Assembly: GCF_964355755.1 (NCBI RefSeq)
Contig: NC_092677.1
Location: 19,874,101 to 19,938,100, forward strand
Source: Antedon mediterranea
Lineage: Eukaryota; Echinodermata; Crinoidea; Comatulida; Antedonidae
Reading direction: 5' to 3'
DNA: 64,000 bases
The translations under genes were made by a program, and so were the position numbers. A model generated the notes under the pieces. The model was not told where the DNA came from and did not search any database. It saw only the letters and a program-made list of their open reading frames with translations. Below, one piece after another: positions 1-10,942 of the stretch (position 1 is the first letter of the stretch; the number at the start of each line of letters is the position of its first letter).

Positions 1-502
1 ACAGAACAAAAAGACTTGGGAGTAATTATTGATAAATCTCTTAAGACTATAGTAAACAATGTGTAGCAGCAGCCAAACAAGCAAATCAAGTTTTAGGCAA
101 GTCTATTAAAAGATCCATTAAATATAAATTAGTTGATATGATTAAATCGCTTTATATTGGATTAGTCAGGCCTCATCTTGAATTTGCAGTACAGGCATGG
201 TCTCCTAAGGAAAGACATTCTTTTATTAGAAAAAGTTCAGAGGAGAGCAACTAGGCTACCACCTAGTTTGCATGGCATGCAAAGGCTATGTAGATAGGCT
301 AAAAGTTTTTAATTTAACAACTTTAGAAGAAAGACGATATTAGAGGGGACATGATTCAAACATATATTATTTCTATAGATAGTTATTTACTCTCTCATAA
401 GTCTGAATATACCGCCACTAGGGATCATAAACATAAACTGAAAAAGAATAATGCTCGATTAAATTGCCGAAGTCATTTTTTTACACAACGAGTCGTAAAT
501 TC
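1..502 (+). pseudogene. CR1-like non-LTR reverse transcriptase, C-terminal part, broken
   Basis: Read on the plus strand with several frame changes, this stretch gives motifs of the C-terminal part of a non-LTR (LINE) reverse transcriptase: DLGVIIDKSL near the start, LVRPHLEFAVQAWSPK near base 165 and VFNLTTLEER near base 305. These match the thumb and post-RT region of CR1/jockey-group elements. The catalytic core lies outside the window. The reading is lost after about base 350 through small indels and stops, so this is a decayed copy. It is cut at base 502 by a foldback element and resumes at 2413 with the same 9 bases (CGTAAATTC) at both break points. Clade placement within the CR1/jockey group is not certain. 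Confidence 0.75.
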
Positions 503-2412
503 GGATTAGGCCAACTTCGGCCACAGACAATTTCGGCCACAGACAATATTACTACCATATCTATGGAACGCCCATAGTGCCATTGATAGGGGAACAATGA
601 GACACGACAATGTAATACAGGATTATCAATTTCATTGTGTTTTACTTTTGTTTTTTGTTTTTACACAGGAAAACACGGACACAGACAAACGTGACAATTA
701 ATTAATTAATAATGAAAATAAAATATGAACACGTATTTTGTAGCTAGGTGGCATGATGAGATAAGCAACAAAGAATTACGTAGATACCGATATTTCAGAG
801 TACAAAAAATACAATACGGTTGAAATTAAAATGTATAGTTTTTACAAATAAAAGAAATGAATTGAATGAGGCCTAAGTGATACTAATTGTATGTACATTT
901 TTCTATAAATATAAAACGAATTGAAGTACGTAGGGATATATACTAATTTTATTGTGTACAATAAATATAACTTTGAAGGAATAAGAAACGGAAGAACAAA
1001 GTGGTTAAGAATACGATTTATTTTATCGGAAGAAACAATTGAAGAAAGTATATAATTATTAAGAATTAATATGTTGTAAGATGTAAATGAAACACTGGTA
1101 AATAAATGTTAATAGAAATGCGTGCTTTGTTTTTGCGTGTAAAATTTTACCTAATAAAATGAACTTGAAATATTAGTAAAACCCCACTACCCAAGAGGAA
1201 TTATGCGAAGGCATTGAAGAATTTTTTTATAGATATGTTTCTGAACAGGCTCGGAATGAATTTCTGACTGTGTGCGTCATGAGAAGGTACGTGGAAAACC
1301 CCGTCATATGGGTCGTTGATTTGTCCGTAGTCATTGCATTTTGCCGGGGATTCCCCATCATTTCCATAGTAGCCTATTTATCTTCATTTCCCTACGTCCA
1401 AAATATTGGTCCGAATTTCCGTAGTAATTACGCATGTTCCGAACTTTGAAATAACAGTGTTTAATTGCTTCTTTCTGCAAATTTCTTTCATATTTTCTTT
1501 TCTGGAGTGTGGTTTAAGCAACACTTGTACAGTTTAGTGGATAAATGAAAATGAATTTTTTAAATTGTTGTTTTACTGACTCACTTAGCATTTATTGAAA
1601 AATAATACAATTCAACGTTTTGCTCAATATATTTATAGCAGCAATTATTAATTGATAATAGGCCTAGTAATTAGTTTGGGGACTTCTGACGTTCGCATTG
1701 AAAGCAACAAATGTTATCCTTAGTCGCATTTTTATCTGAATTATTACTCATTTTGTTTCTATTTTGACATGTTAAAATATGTTAAATGCATATCGCCGCA
1801 AATTACTCAATTATTATTTTTATGTTGGGTCTGATATGTTCGTTTTATTATGCACCTGTGTTCTTAAGACATGACCTGAGCTCCATGGTAAAACATTTAA
1901 TTACTCCTGTGTTGTATTAAAAACCAATCAAATGAAGACGACAAAGTTTTATTAAATTTATTTTTTTTTATCACTAATTTTCTTCTTGATTCTGCTTGTG
2001 TTGATGTGTGAGTTCCTGATATTCCTCTTTGTTCCTTAGGTCACCTAAGCAATGGAAGGAAAAACGTTTTAATTAAATTTCTTTTTTTTTCTTAGCATTT
2101 CTTTTTTCATAACCAAACTATTAATACATCTGTACTAAGAGAGTGTTTAACTGTGTCACTGACAGTTGAATTTGTTTTTCGCCAAGACTCCATGATACAA
2201 CTAAACTGGAAACAACAAATCTAATAAATGCAAATTGTAGTGGAATAACGTTAAGAATGATAACACTGTAATGGTAGTAATAGTCATAAAAAATACTATA
2301 CAACAAAGCATGAGATGCGATAACTAATAGCAAAAACAATAGCACGGTCTAATATATGCGCCATAGAAATCTGTTGTGGCCGAAACTGTCTGTGGCCGAA
2401 ACGGTCATATGC
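503..2412. mobile_element. Foldback (TU-like) element FB1 with 9-bp target duplication
   Basis: The element is flanked by the direct repeat CGTAAATTC (494-502 and 2413-2421). Its ends are inverted repeats: GGATTAGGCCAACTTCGGCC on the left, and on the right the complement of GCATATGACCGTTTCGGCC. Inside each end a short unit, TTCGGCCACAGACAA, is repeated in tandem about two times. Homology between arms runs on to about 575 and 2340. The interior of about 1.7 kb is AT-rich and shows no transposase, so this copy is non-autonomous. It interrupts the CR1-like reverse transcriptase on both sides. The structure (tandemly repeated short units in inverted ends, 8-9 bp duplication) is that of TU elements of sea urchin and FB elements of Drosophila. 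Confidence 0.8.
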
Positions 2413-2501
2413 CGTAAATTCATGGAATGCTCTTCCTGCCGCCAGTACAGTAGAAGTTGACAACAACCATACTATATAAAAGACAATCCCAGAAGGGATC
2501 C
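2413..2501 (+). pseudogene. CR1-like reverse transcriptase, end of the ORF (continuation)
   Basis: The reading VVNSWNALPAA followed by STVEVDNNHTI is the conserved last block of CR1-group LINE proteins (usually WNSLP followed by a variable tail). It continues the fragment at 1-502 after removal of FB1 and one copy of the 9-base duplication. The sequence then runs into the second foldback element at 2502. Confidence 0.7.
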
Positions 2502-4559
2502 AGTCAAGTCGCCCCATCGCAAAGTCGCCCCATACAAAGTCGCCCAATACAAAGTCGCCCCGGAACAGTCGCCCCATCACAAAGTCGCCCCATCACAAAG
2601 TCGCCCCATCACAAAGTCGCCCCATCGCAAAGACGCCCCATCGCAAAGTCGCCCCAACGCAAAGTCGCCCCATCGCAAAGTCGCCCACGGTTTTATTTTG
2701 GTAGTTAGTACGCTGTTTTAATCATATCGGTTGCGTTTGACATTGATCACGTTGTTACTTTGGTCGCGCTAAATGTCGTATACATTATAATGTTTCCTAT
2801 TATATACATAATTTGTGGTTTAATTTTTATTTTACAGGTTTTAATGGAGTGATGTGCTTTTTAAAAATCATTAAAAAAATAGTTCCTTGTTTGAAAGTTC
2901 TAAAAAGATTATCCCTGATTTATAGTTTCGAAAATGTTAATTTAATATGATTTTAAAATTAGTTACCAGAGCCACAATTACGAATCTTTCTTCAACCTAC
3001 GTGTGGATACCAGCTCATTTTTTAGGATAATATAATAAATGTATAAATGTGTAGTAGGCCTTCGTATAGATTAGTTAAAACAATAACAGCGTTGTAAGAC
3101 AATGAGTGTTATAGACTATTTATTGATCATTTTGCATTTATTGACAAGTTATGTGTCTATTGTTGTATTTAATTTATTATGACTTTTAGAAATGAAGAAA
3201 TAAAAAATACTAAAAAAAAAAAAGGATTTCATCGCCGATATGATTGTTTTATACATGCAGGTATTTTAGCAAAATTGAAACGCTACATTTTGACCATGGA
3301 AAAACCATCGTAGAGTATCGTGTGCGTGTTTTTTAAAAAGGGGAATCCCCGACGGTCAGCAGAAAGACGTAGCAGCTGTGAGAAAACAGATACCAGAAGG
3401 CGCAGCTCCGATTGGTTTCAGATTGCGAGTCGCCTTTTATTCAACAGTACAGTGATCATTTTAATGAAGAAATTCTTTTCAACCCTTTTGGTTATAGAAC
3501 ATTCTAATTATCATGCCTAATAAATATCCTCATATCGGGTGTTTATTTAATTTTAAATTAAACAAGACAGTGAAGAGGCACGGAATAGTACGTACACGGA
3601 TGTACGACGAATACACACACGCACGCCGTCATCATTTACGACATAAGTGGTTATTTGATGCAATTTTATAATGGATATAATGATGCGATTGCCTTTCCAG
3701 GCTTATAATCAATGTTAATTGTAATACTAAATTAGTAAACTGAATGTTTATAAATAAATTGTTTTACGTAATTTGTTGCATATAAAATAAAAGACACAGA
3801 CGTAGCCTACGTTCCCTATCAAATATTTCACATTTAAATAATTATGAACTGTTATGCCGAATAATACTATAATCTTAAACTATGTTTACAAATTGTCATT
3901 TTTAAGGCACACATCTTTCTTTCTTTCTTAAACCTGTAAAATAAAAAAAAAATCAATTATTAATATAGCCCTAATAATAATAATAAACATTCATCGACCA
4001 AAGTAAAAATAATCTAGATCGTAACATCATTTTATCGCGACCAAAATTAAACACGACCGATTTCACGACGCAACGCGACTGATATCATCGTAAAACTCCG
4101 GTGGGGTTTCCCCATCTTCAGATGGTGCGTTGTATATTGCGACAACGGCTGAGTAATTACGGGGGTTTCCCTCTGGTGAGCTCAGTGCGACCGCGTAGTG
4201 ATTAGTCGGGGGCTTCCTCTCTGCTGATGATGGGGGAGCGTGCCGATCGTGTAACCTGAGACTACATGGCGGGGCTTCCCATTTTATGGCTACACGTTCC
4301 GTGTTATTTTTTGTATCATTGCGACATGTTACGCACTTGTAAACTATTTTAACGTTTTGGGGCGACTTTGCGATGGGGCGACTTTGCAATGGGGCGACTT
4401 TGCAATGGGGCAACTTTGCGTTGGGGCGACTTTGCGATGGGGCGACTTTGCGATGGGGCGACTTTGCGATGGGGCGACTGTGTCGGGCGACTCTGTAAGG
4501 GGCGACTTTGCATTGGGGCGACTCTGTAAGGGGCGACTTTGCGATGGGGCGACTTGACT
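2502..4559. mobile_element. Foldback (TU-like) element FB2 with long tandem-repeat arms
   Basis: The ends are perfect inverted repeats beginning AGTCAAGTCGCCCCATCGC. Each arm carries about ten tandem copies of a 16-base unit, AAAGTCGCCCCATCGC with variants (left arm 2502-2690, right arm about 4355-4559, complementary). Arm homology continues inward in non-repeated sequence: the part around 2755-2845 (TTGGTCGCG and TTTTACAGGTTT) pairs with 3925-4060. The middle is AT-rich without a recognisable transposase. Flanking bases (GGGATCC on the left, AGCATCC on the right) may be an imperfect duplication. The open frames across the arms only translate the tandem repeat and are not genes. The stretch 2835-3170 has a relative at 18000-18297. 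Confidence 0.8.
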
Positions 4560-4593
4560 AGCATCCTTTCAGAAGACGAGGGTCCGAGGGAGG

Positions 4594-5414
4594 GGATATG
4601 ACCGGTTGGGCCGCCGACAAGTTGAGCCGCCGGTAATTTCTATGAAACGTCCAGTGCGTCTTTTACGACATTTCGCGTAGTGATAGAGGGGTTTCCTAGT
4701 ACATAAGTTCATGGTCTTTAGGTTTATTGTGTCATGAAAATAAATAATATATATAATTACATACTACAATTTTGTTGGTTTGAACCGCCATAACAACACA
4801 GCAAAGGAAAGTAGTCATATTTAATAATTTAATTGTTTTTAATCTTTCAAGGTAAAAATGCAGTGCACTCCATAATATTTTTCTCGCGTAAAATCACGTT
4901 GTCTCTCAGGACTAATAGAGTATTGATACTCTTCAAATGAGGTTAAATAATTATTATTTTTTATCTACTATCTTTTAATATCATATTTTATTGAATTTTA
5001 CAATGTTAATACACAGAATATTTTACTAAAAAACGGTGATTTTATGCAATTATTTTACCGAAAAATGGAGTAGGCCTAGTTCATACAACTGCCGCCTAAG
5101 GGGGAAACATGTTTACGTCATTTTTGGCTAAAAACGATCACTTTCGGTCATGTTTTAGGCCTTATATTTTGGAATCTACAAACAAGTCAGATATTCATAA
5201 TTATTTCTCTTTAATTATAATATTTAATAATATATATTAAAAACCGTGATATATAAACTTTGGAATATACATCGTTATATCTAATAATTAATATAAATAG
5301 AACTTCTATTAAATAGAAACGAGCACCGGCGAAAGTAAGCATTTGGCGTTTCATAGAAAATAACGTTTTTCTGGCGGCGGCTCAACTTGTCGGCGGCTCA
5401 ACTTGGCCTAATCC
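4594..5414. mobile_element. Foldback (TU-like) element FB3 with 9-bp target duplication
   Basis: Flanked by the direct repeat CGAGGGAGG (4585-4593 and 5415-5423). The left end reads GGATATGACCGGTTGGGCCG and the right end is the complement of GGATTAGGCCAAGTTGAGCC. Both arms hold about two copies of the unit GTTGAGCCGCCGACAA. The terminal bases match those of FB1 in opposite orientation (GGATTAGGCCAA and GSATATGACCG), so FB1 and FB3 are one family although their repeat units differ. The interior is AT-rich with no coding sequence. Confidence 0.8.
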
Positions 5415-5423
5415 CGAGGGAGG

Positions 5424-5640
5424 CTTTAATAGAGGCGCCTAGGCCTAGCCTCTAGATAGTGCTAGGCCTAGCCTAGCCCTACTAGGCTAGGTAGGCTTAG
5501 GCCTGGCCTAGGCTAGGGCCAGGCCTAGGTTTAGTTAGCCTACCTACTTACTATGCCTAGTAGGCCTACTAGGCTAGTAGGCTAGGCCTAGGGCTAGGCC
5601 TAGCTAGGATAGTTAGTGCAGGCTATTTTTTTTTAATTGA
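5424..5640. repeat. AGGCCTAG-rich palindromic tract
   Basis: Many overlapping copies and near copies of the self-complementary octamer AGGCCTAG, with CTAGG spacers, fill about 200 bases. Similar tracts recur at about 13665-13990 and shorter clusters near 41940-42010 and 47400-47510. They can form many small hairpins; no coding sequence is present. Confidence 0.8.
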
Positions 5641-6039
5641 ATTGTAACTTACCCGACAATAGCAGCAATGATAACATTACTGGCGATTATTATTACGGGT
5701 TCAGATGTGAAATTCAAGATGATCTAGGCTAGGCCTATATAGGATAGAATCAGAAGAATGAATGGTTTCATACAGCAGTAAGCAAAGATAGCTCAAGATA
5801 TGGTGGTGTAGGAACCGGCGTGAAGTTAGTTGGTTGGTTGGTTGGTTGGAGGAGGAAGAGATTAGGGAAGATGTCACGCTCGACTTCCCCAGTACAGCAG
5901 CTCCCAGAGAGATTTGTATAATAGCCGGTCGGTCGGCCAACCAGCAGCCAGCTCACTGCTGATGATCCACACTTCCGCTTAAAAATTAGAGAACCGCTCG
6001 AGATAGGGCGCCTCTCACGACGAGTAGGAATGTACTAGA
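5641..6039. other. Spacer without recognised gene
   Basis: This interval holds a short (GGTT)n run near 5828-5850 and otherwise unique-looking sequence. Open frames of 60-80 codons on the minus strand cross the simple repeat and have no recognisable domain. Nothing else is seen. Confidence 0.5.
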
Positions 6040-6458
6040 CTAATGTTTATCCTATTACTGAAGTAAACGCCGATCCTGAACCAACCAGGGGTAATTTAAT
6101 GTCTTTTAATCATGACAATATATACGATTTGTTAGTTGTCGAATGTAATAACAATACCTGTATGAATGAGATAGCAATTAACAAAAATAGCGAAGATATC
6201 GCTAGTATCAATAGTGTAAATCCTGATCCTAAGTTAAACGAGGTAAAAAGAAATCTAAATCATGTAATACTATTACTAACATTAAAATAGCATACAATAA
6301 TATCAGAGGCTACAAAAGCAAAAAGTATGATATCCAAAAATGAAATAGCTTATCAATAAAATTAATGTATTTGGAATAGTCGAATCATTTCTGAAAGATA
6401 AGGAAGAAATACAAATCAAAGGTTATAATTGGATTGGGAAAAATAGATCATCATATCA
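6040..6458 (+). pseudogene. Family-R non-LTR retrotransposon: endonuclease N-terminus (segment 1)
   Basis: This begins the longest retroelement in the window, here called family R. After a leader with two similar peptides (EVNADPEPTRG and SVNPDPKLNEVKRN) the plus strand reads YNNIRGYKSKKYDIQK, LINKINVFGIVESFLKD and GYNWIGKNRSSYH with frame changes. This is the start of an apurinic-endonuclease-like (EEP) domain, which nicks the target in non-LTR elements. It stops at a foldback insertion and continues at 7660, 10179, 11654 and 15446. A second, 5'-truncated copy of the family is at 24047-25735. The clade was not determined; its RT active site reads WADD. Confidence 0.7.
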
Positions 6459-7622
6459 CAATAGGGTTGGTGAAATTCAGTCCAAAATACGCAGAATTTT
6501 TTCCAAAATACGTACAGTTGAGGGCGCTATACTAATCCAAAATACGCGAGTCTTTCCAAAATACGTCAACTTGAGGGCGCTATTCATTTTCCAAAATACG
6601 CGAATTGTCCAAAATACGTAAAGTTGAGGGCGCTAGTCATTTTCCAAAATACGCGATTTGTCCAAAATACGTCAATTTGGAACCGCTTGTAATTTTCCAA
6701 AATACGTCAACTTGAGAGCGCTATTCATTTTCCAAAATACGCGATTTAAATAATTACTTTACTTCTTCTAACCAATTATTGATATTATTTTAATTACAAT
6801 ACCATATGCTTTTTATTATTATTATATATTATATGAAATAACTATTATGTTAGATTTCAGATTAGGTAACTTATTTGACCATAAGTACTGTACATTAAAT
6901 TGAAAGCGATGTTGGTCTGTCGAGCTCGGGAAAAATATCGATTTTGTAGATCACCAAATATATAACACATGCCCATGACTATGCTTAAATACTATACGTA
7001 CATGCTGCTTTTGTAGCCGGTTTATGCCTCATTTAAACTAGCTACGTCTGGCAATGCAATCGTACATCGTTCAGACATTATTAATGTATATTATAGGCAC
7101 TGTCTATTGACTGATGTTGGCACATATTTGTTTTTATTCAGTAATAAATGATTACATTGAAAAATAATAATTGGCTACTCTATGACATTTTATTTACAAA
7201 AAATTCTGCCTTCCAATACTTTCATTTATAACTAAAATGTACTTGTTTGTTTTACTCTAAGAAACTTTTTTTTAATACATTAAACTGTAATTCTACCTTA
7301 CACTTTCAATATGATACATTTGGAAAGGCTCTCGTATTTTGGAAAAAAGTTTGCCGCCCTCAAGTTGACGTATTTTGGAAAATTACTAGCGGTCCCAAAT
7401 TGCAAATTGACGTATTTTGGACAAATCGCGTATTTTGGAAATGAATAGCGCCCTCAATTTGACGTATTTTGGACAATTTGCGTATTTTGGAAAATGAATA
7501 GCGCCCTCAAGTTGACGTATTTTGGAAAGACTCGCGTATTTTGGATTAGTATAGCGCCCTCAACTTGACGTATTTTGGAAAAAATTCTGCGTATTTTGGA
7601 CTGATGTTCACCAACCCGACTC
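6459..7622. mobile_element. Foldback (TU-like) element FB4 with 8-bp target duplication
   Basis: Flanked by TCATATCA (6451-6458 and 7623-7630). The inverted ends share GGGTTGGTGAA and then TCAGTCCAAAATACGCAG. Each arm (about 6459-6750 and 7320-7622) is built from imperfect direct repeats that combine CCAAAATACGCG, CCAAAATACGTCAACTTGAG and GGGCGCTATTCATTTT. The interior (about 6750-7320) is AT-rich without a transposase. The element splits the endonuclease of family R. Its repeat unit is unrelated to those of FB1-FB3, although the architecture and duplication length agree. Confidence 0.8.
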
Positions 7623-7626
7623 TCAT

Positions 7627-7657
7627 ATCATGGAGTAAAGATTCTTTACTCCATGAT
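7627..7657. repeat. Perfect 31-base hairpin at the FB4 right junction
   Basis: ATCATGGAGTAAAGA, one central T, then its exact complement TCTTTACTCCATGAT. The hairpin begins inside the right copy of the FB4 target duplication, so it may be a repair product of the insertion or a trace of another small insertion. Confidence 0.85.
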
Positions 7658-7659
7658 CA

Positions 7660-7735
7660 TATCCTAAAAAAGTCAAGGCGGGATCGGCTTCCTAATTAGG
7701 GACGACATTAAGATCATAGATTATGGCGAGAAAGA
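7660..7735 (+). pseudogene. Family-R endonuclease (segment 2)
   Basis: After FB4 the plus strand reads QGGIGFLIRDDIKIIDYG, which is the GGIGFLIRD block that follows the first endonuclease motif in non-LTR elements. It ends where the CR1-like LINE begins and continues at 10179. The exact junction with the LINE is uncertain because both sides are GA-rich (GAGAAAGAAAGAGAAAG). Confidence 0.6.
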
Positions 7736-10178
7736 AAGAGAAAGTCCGACGAAAAGCTAAAAGAACGAACTCTGAAATGCATTGGGCCTTTCAGGTTACT
7801 TCGAAATCGCTTAAAAAACATCATAAATGCCAAATATCATCGATATGTGCAGAACATCGCCAGTACATTCAAACAAAATCCTAAACGGTTCTGGAGTTTT
7901 GTTAGAGGGAGAACTAAGTCAAAATCTCTACCTTCAACTCTAGCCTACACGACAACACAAAAACAGTTACATCGTCGACTATAGAAAGCGTCTATGTTTA
8001 ACTCAAGCAGTGATACGAATTTGCCAGAAATCGCGGTTCAACATGTTCCCAAACTTTCTGATATTACTATACATGTTGAGGACGTGGAGTTTGTACTCCG
8101 CAATCTTAACACCAACAAAGCCGTTGGTACTGATAATATTTCTCCGCTTATCCTGAAGGAATGCGCAGCTGAGCTTTCTTCCTCATTGTGTTGTTTATTT
8201 AACAAATCACTTTGCTTTGGTACTCTTCCATCTTCATGGAAAGCAGCACATGTAACTCCAGTCCATAAGAAAGGAAATAAAGAGGACGTAAACAATTATA
8301 GGCCAATTTCCCTACTAAGTACTGTATTTTTTTTTTATTTTTTATTTTTTTATATTTATATTTATACTGGGTAACCTCTTCAGTCAAAGACTGGTCTCCC
8401 AGAGGGCCCAGTTGGTGATCAGTGGCTGTGATGTATTAATACACCGGGGTAACCCCCTACTCGTCTCGAAAGATGTACTAGGTTCTTTAAAGTGCACACG
8501 AGCTAGATGTGTACACTGGGCCTACGGTTTATAGTCCTTATCCGAGAAGACTCGTTCTACCACCAGAACCATGGAGTGAGTGAGCCTCGAACCCCTGCCG
8601 ATGTTATGGCTACGTGATTAAGGTTCCACTGTCTTAACCGCTCGGCCACTCACTCATCTATCTAAAGTATCTATCTATCATCTATCTAAAGTATTTGAAC
8701 GGTGCGTCTTTGACAAAATATATCCTCATCTTGAACACAAGATATATGCTGGGCAACATGGTTTTGTTAAAGGTCGTTCAACAGCAAGTCAACTCACTGA
8801 GGTCATCAATGATTTTAGTATATAGTCTTAGATAAGCAGTTAGGTCAGACTGATGTAATTTATCTTGATTTTTCCCGTGCTTTTGACTCTGTGCCTCACC
8901 TTAAATTGATTCATAAACTTCAGTGCAGTCTTATGGTATATCTGGTAACTTACTTACCTGGTTTCGTAATTATATAACAAACCGAACACAGAAAGTTGTA
9001 ATTGAAGGTCAGTCTTCAGAGTGGTTCTCAGTATCATCAGGTGTCCCACAGGGATCGATTCTAGGGCCATTAATGTTTATCCTATATATTAATGATCTGC
9101 CTGATAATTTAAGTTGTGACACAAATATTGCTCTTTATGCTGATGATGCCAAATGTTACAGAGAAATTCACAGTGTCCAGGATTGCCATTCACTTCAGAT
9201 TGATATTGATACTCTGAGCAGCTGGTCTAAAAAATGGGATTTGAATTTTAATACTTCTAAATGTAAAATTATTTCTATTACCCGATCTCAAAATTCTGTT
9301 ATTTTTGATTATATAATTAATAACAATATTCTTGAACGAGTTAGTGAAATGAATGATCTTAGTATCATAATTGATTCTCATTTATCTTGGAAGGCTCATT
9401 ATAATTATATTATTTCCAAAGCAAATGGTATGTTAGGCCTGGTTAAACGTGTTAGTTTCCATTGTAATTCACATGTAAAACGGTCTCTTTATTTAAGTAT
9501 TGTTCGTAGTTACCGGACCTTGAATACTGCTCTACTGTCTGGTCTCCCAATTACAAAACTTATATAAGACAACTTGAGGGAGTTCAGCGTAGAGCAACTA
9601 AATTTATTTTAAATAATTTTGAAGCTGATTACAAATGCAGACTTCAAACATGCAATTTACTACCATTATGTTATAGGCGTCACTATACTGATATCGTTTT
9701 TCTCTTTAAGATTTTCAATTCTAATATAATTAATCCCGACAATTTATTTAATATTCGTAATCCACAACGTGTTACTCGTAGCTCTTCTTCTGTTGGTACT
9801 CTTTTTGATATTCGTCACTGCAGAACTGAATCTTCTTTTTATCATATAGCCTATCCCACGTGTTACCAGAATTTGGAATAACTTACCCAGTGAAATCCGC
9901 AACTTAAATATTTCTGTTAGTTCTTTTAAAACCAAATTACTTAATTATCTCAATATTTATTTTAAAAATAATTTTGATATTGAAAATGTGTGTAGTTGGT
10001 CGCTTTCTTGTCGGTGCTTTTATTGTAGAACGTAATTTATTTATTTTTCTCTGTTCTGGGTTGACCAACTAGCATAGGTGTTTAGCACCTGTTTGGTCTT
10101 TCCGTGCCTCCTTTTATAATTGTTTTGTCTTCTTATGTTTATGGCAGAAATTGAATAAATAAAAATAAATAAAAATGT
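7736..10178 (+). pseudogene. CR1/jockey-like LINE, linker and reverse transcriptase, inserted in family R
   Basis: The plus strand gives linker motifs (NAKYHRYVQNIASTFKQNPK and FWSFVRGR), then RT blocks: NLNTNKAVGTDNISPLILKE at 8100-8160, SWKAAHVTPVHKKGN and NNYRPISLLS at 8240-8310, HGFVKGRSTASQL near 8755, SSGVPQGSILGPLMFILYIN at about 9035-9090, the catalytic YADD at 9136-9147, and the later block DIDTLSSWSKKWDLNFNTSK. The frame from 8923 to 9567 is open for 214 codons; elsewhere shifts and stops break the protein. A SINE splits it at 8326-8656. The 3' end is an (AAATAAATA)-type tail near 10155-10178, after which the family-R endonuclease resumes. The catalytic residues survive, but the copy is not intact. 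Confidence 0.8.
8326..8656 (-). mobile_element. tRNA-derived SINE, minus strand
   Basis: Read on the minus strand from 8656, the head has a box A like TGGCCGAGCGG and a box B like GGTTCGAGGC, the internal RNA polymerase III promoter of a tRNA. It is followed by a tRNA-unrelated body containing CCCAGTGTACACATCTAGC and GGGGGTTACCCCGGTGTATT, and an A/T-rich tail at about 8326-8366. The body matches the plus-strand copy near 42355-42640, which defines a family. It interrupts the CR1-like RT between LLST and SKVFERC. ATCTATC repeats sit at the head side, so the target duplication is unclear. Confidence 0.75.
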
Positions 10179-10942
10179 ATTAGATACGAGATGTGATACC
10201 CTCGAACGACTATGGGTAAAAGTGCAATTTAATAGTTCTACCAATTCAATATATTACATAGCTTTAGTTTATTTCCCATGTGAAGGAACCGATCGCAACT
10301 TGACTGATGAGATGTTCGTCTCTTTATTAGCGGAAAATTTAGAGATCTCTCAAAATGACAATGATGCTAAAATAATAATTCTCGGAGATTTCAACGGCAA
10401 AATTGGTCACTTGATTAACGATGGAGACGAATCTATAAACTATAATGGTCAAGGACTTATAGATTTTAGTAATGATGGTGATCTGTTTATCCTTAACGGT
10501 AGTGAAAAATGTACAGGAGTATTTACGTGGGTAAAAGAATCAACATAAAAGTGTTTTGGATTATGGTCTTGTATCAACAAATATTCAAAACTATATAAAT
10601 GAATTCATGATAGATGACCAATGTAACTTTCACATAGGTAGCGATCATAACATGATTATAATTGATATGAATGTGGAATCATTTAATAATAATAAGACAA
10701 TCCCTGAAACATTTAAACAACGATGGGATATAAAGTATAACCACGATTGGACAACGTTCCAAGAGGAACTTAAATCTAAATTCACTAACTGGGACCCAGC
10801 CCATTTAGATGCTAATAAAGCGTGGGAATCATGGAAACGCCTTGTAGTGTCTGTTGCCGAAAAGACAATAGGTTATAAAAAACAGTCCAGAAAAAGTAAA
10901 CAATGGTTTGAATGTGATATTGAACAGTCAATGGAACAAGGC
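10179..10942 (+). pseudogene. Family-R endonuclease C-terminus and linker (segment 3)
   Basis: Two open stretches join across a small frameshift near 10550. The first (from about 10179) reads IYYIALVYFPCEGTDRN and then AKIIILGDFNGKIG, the GDFN block of EEP endonucleases; the second reads VLDYGLVSTN and IGSDHNMIIIDMN, the SDH motif that ends the catalytic domain. After that comes a linker (WDIKYNHDWTTFQEELKSK, WESWKRLVVSVAEKTIGYKK). Codons are well preserved, so this copy is fairly young despite all its interruptions. It is cut at about 10943 by a family-A element. Confidence 0.8.

Noticed and set aside
2502-2690. Regular short direct repeats suggesting a CRISPR-like array
   Set aside because: Units are contiguous without spacers, occur inverted at the other end of a transposon, and the DNA is eukaryotic.
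2457-4564. Open frames reading KSPHRKVAPSQSRP and similar repeated peptides
   Set aside because: They translate the 16-base tandem unit in the FB2 arms; equal frames occur on both strands, as expected for repeat DNA.
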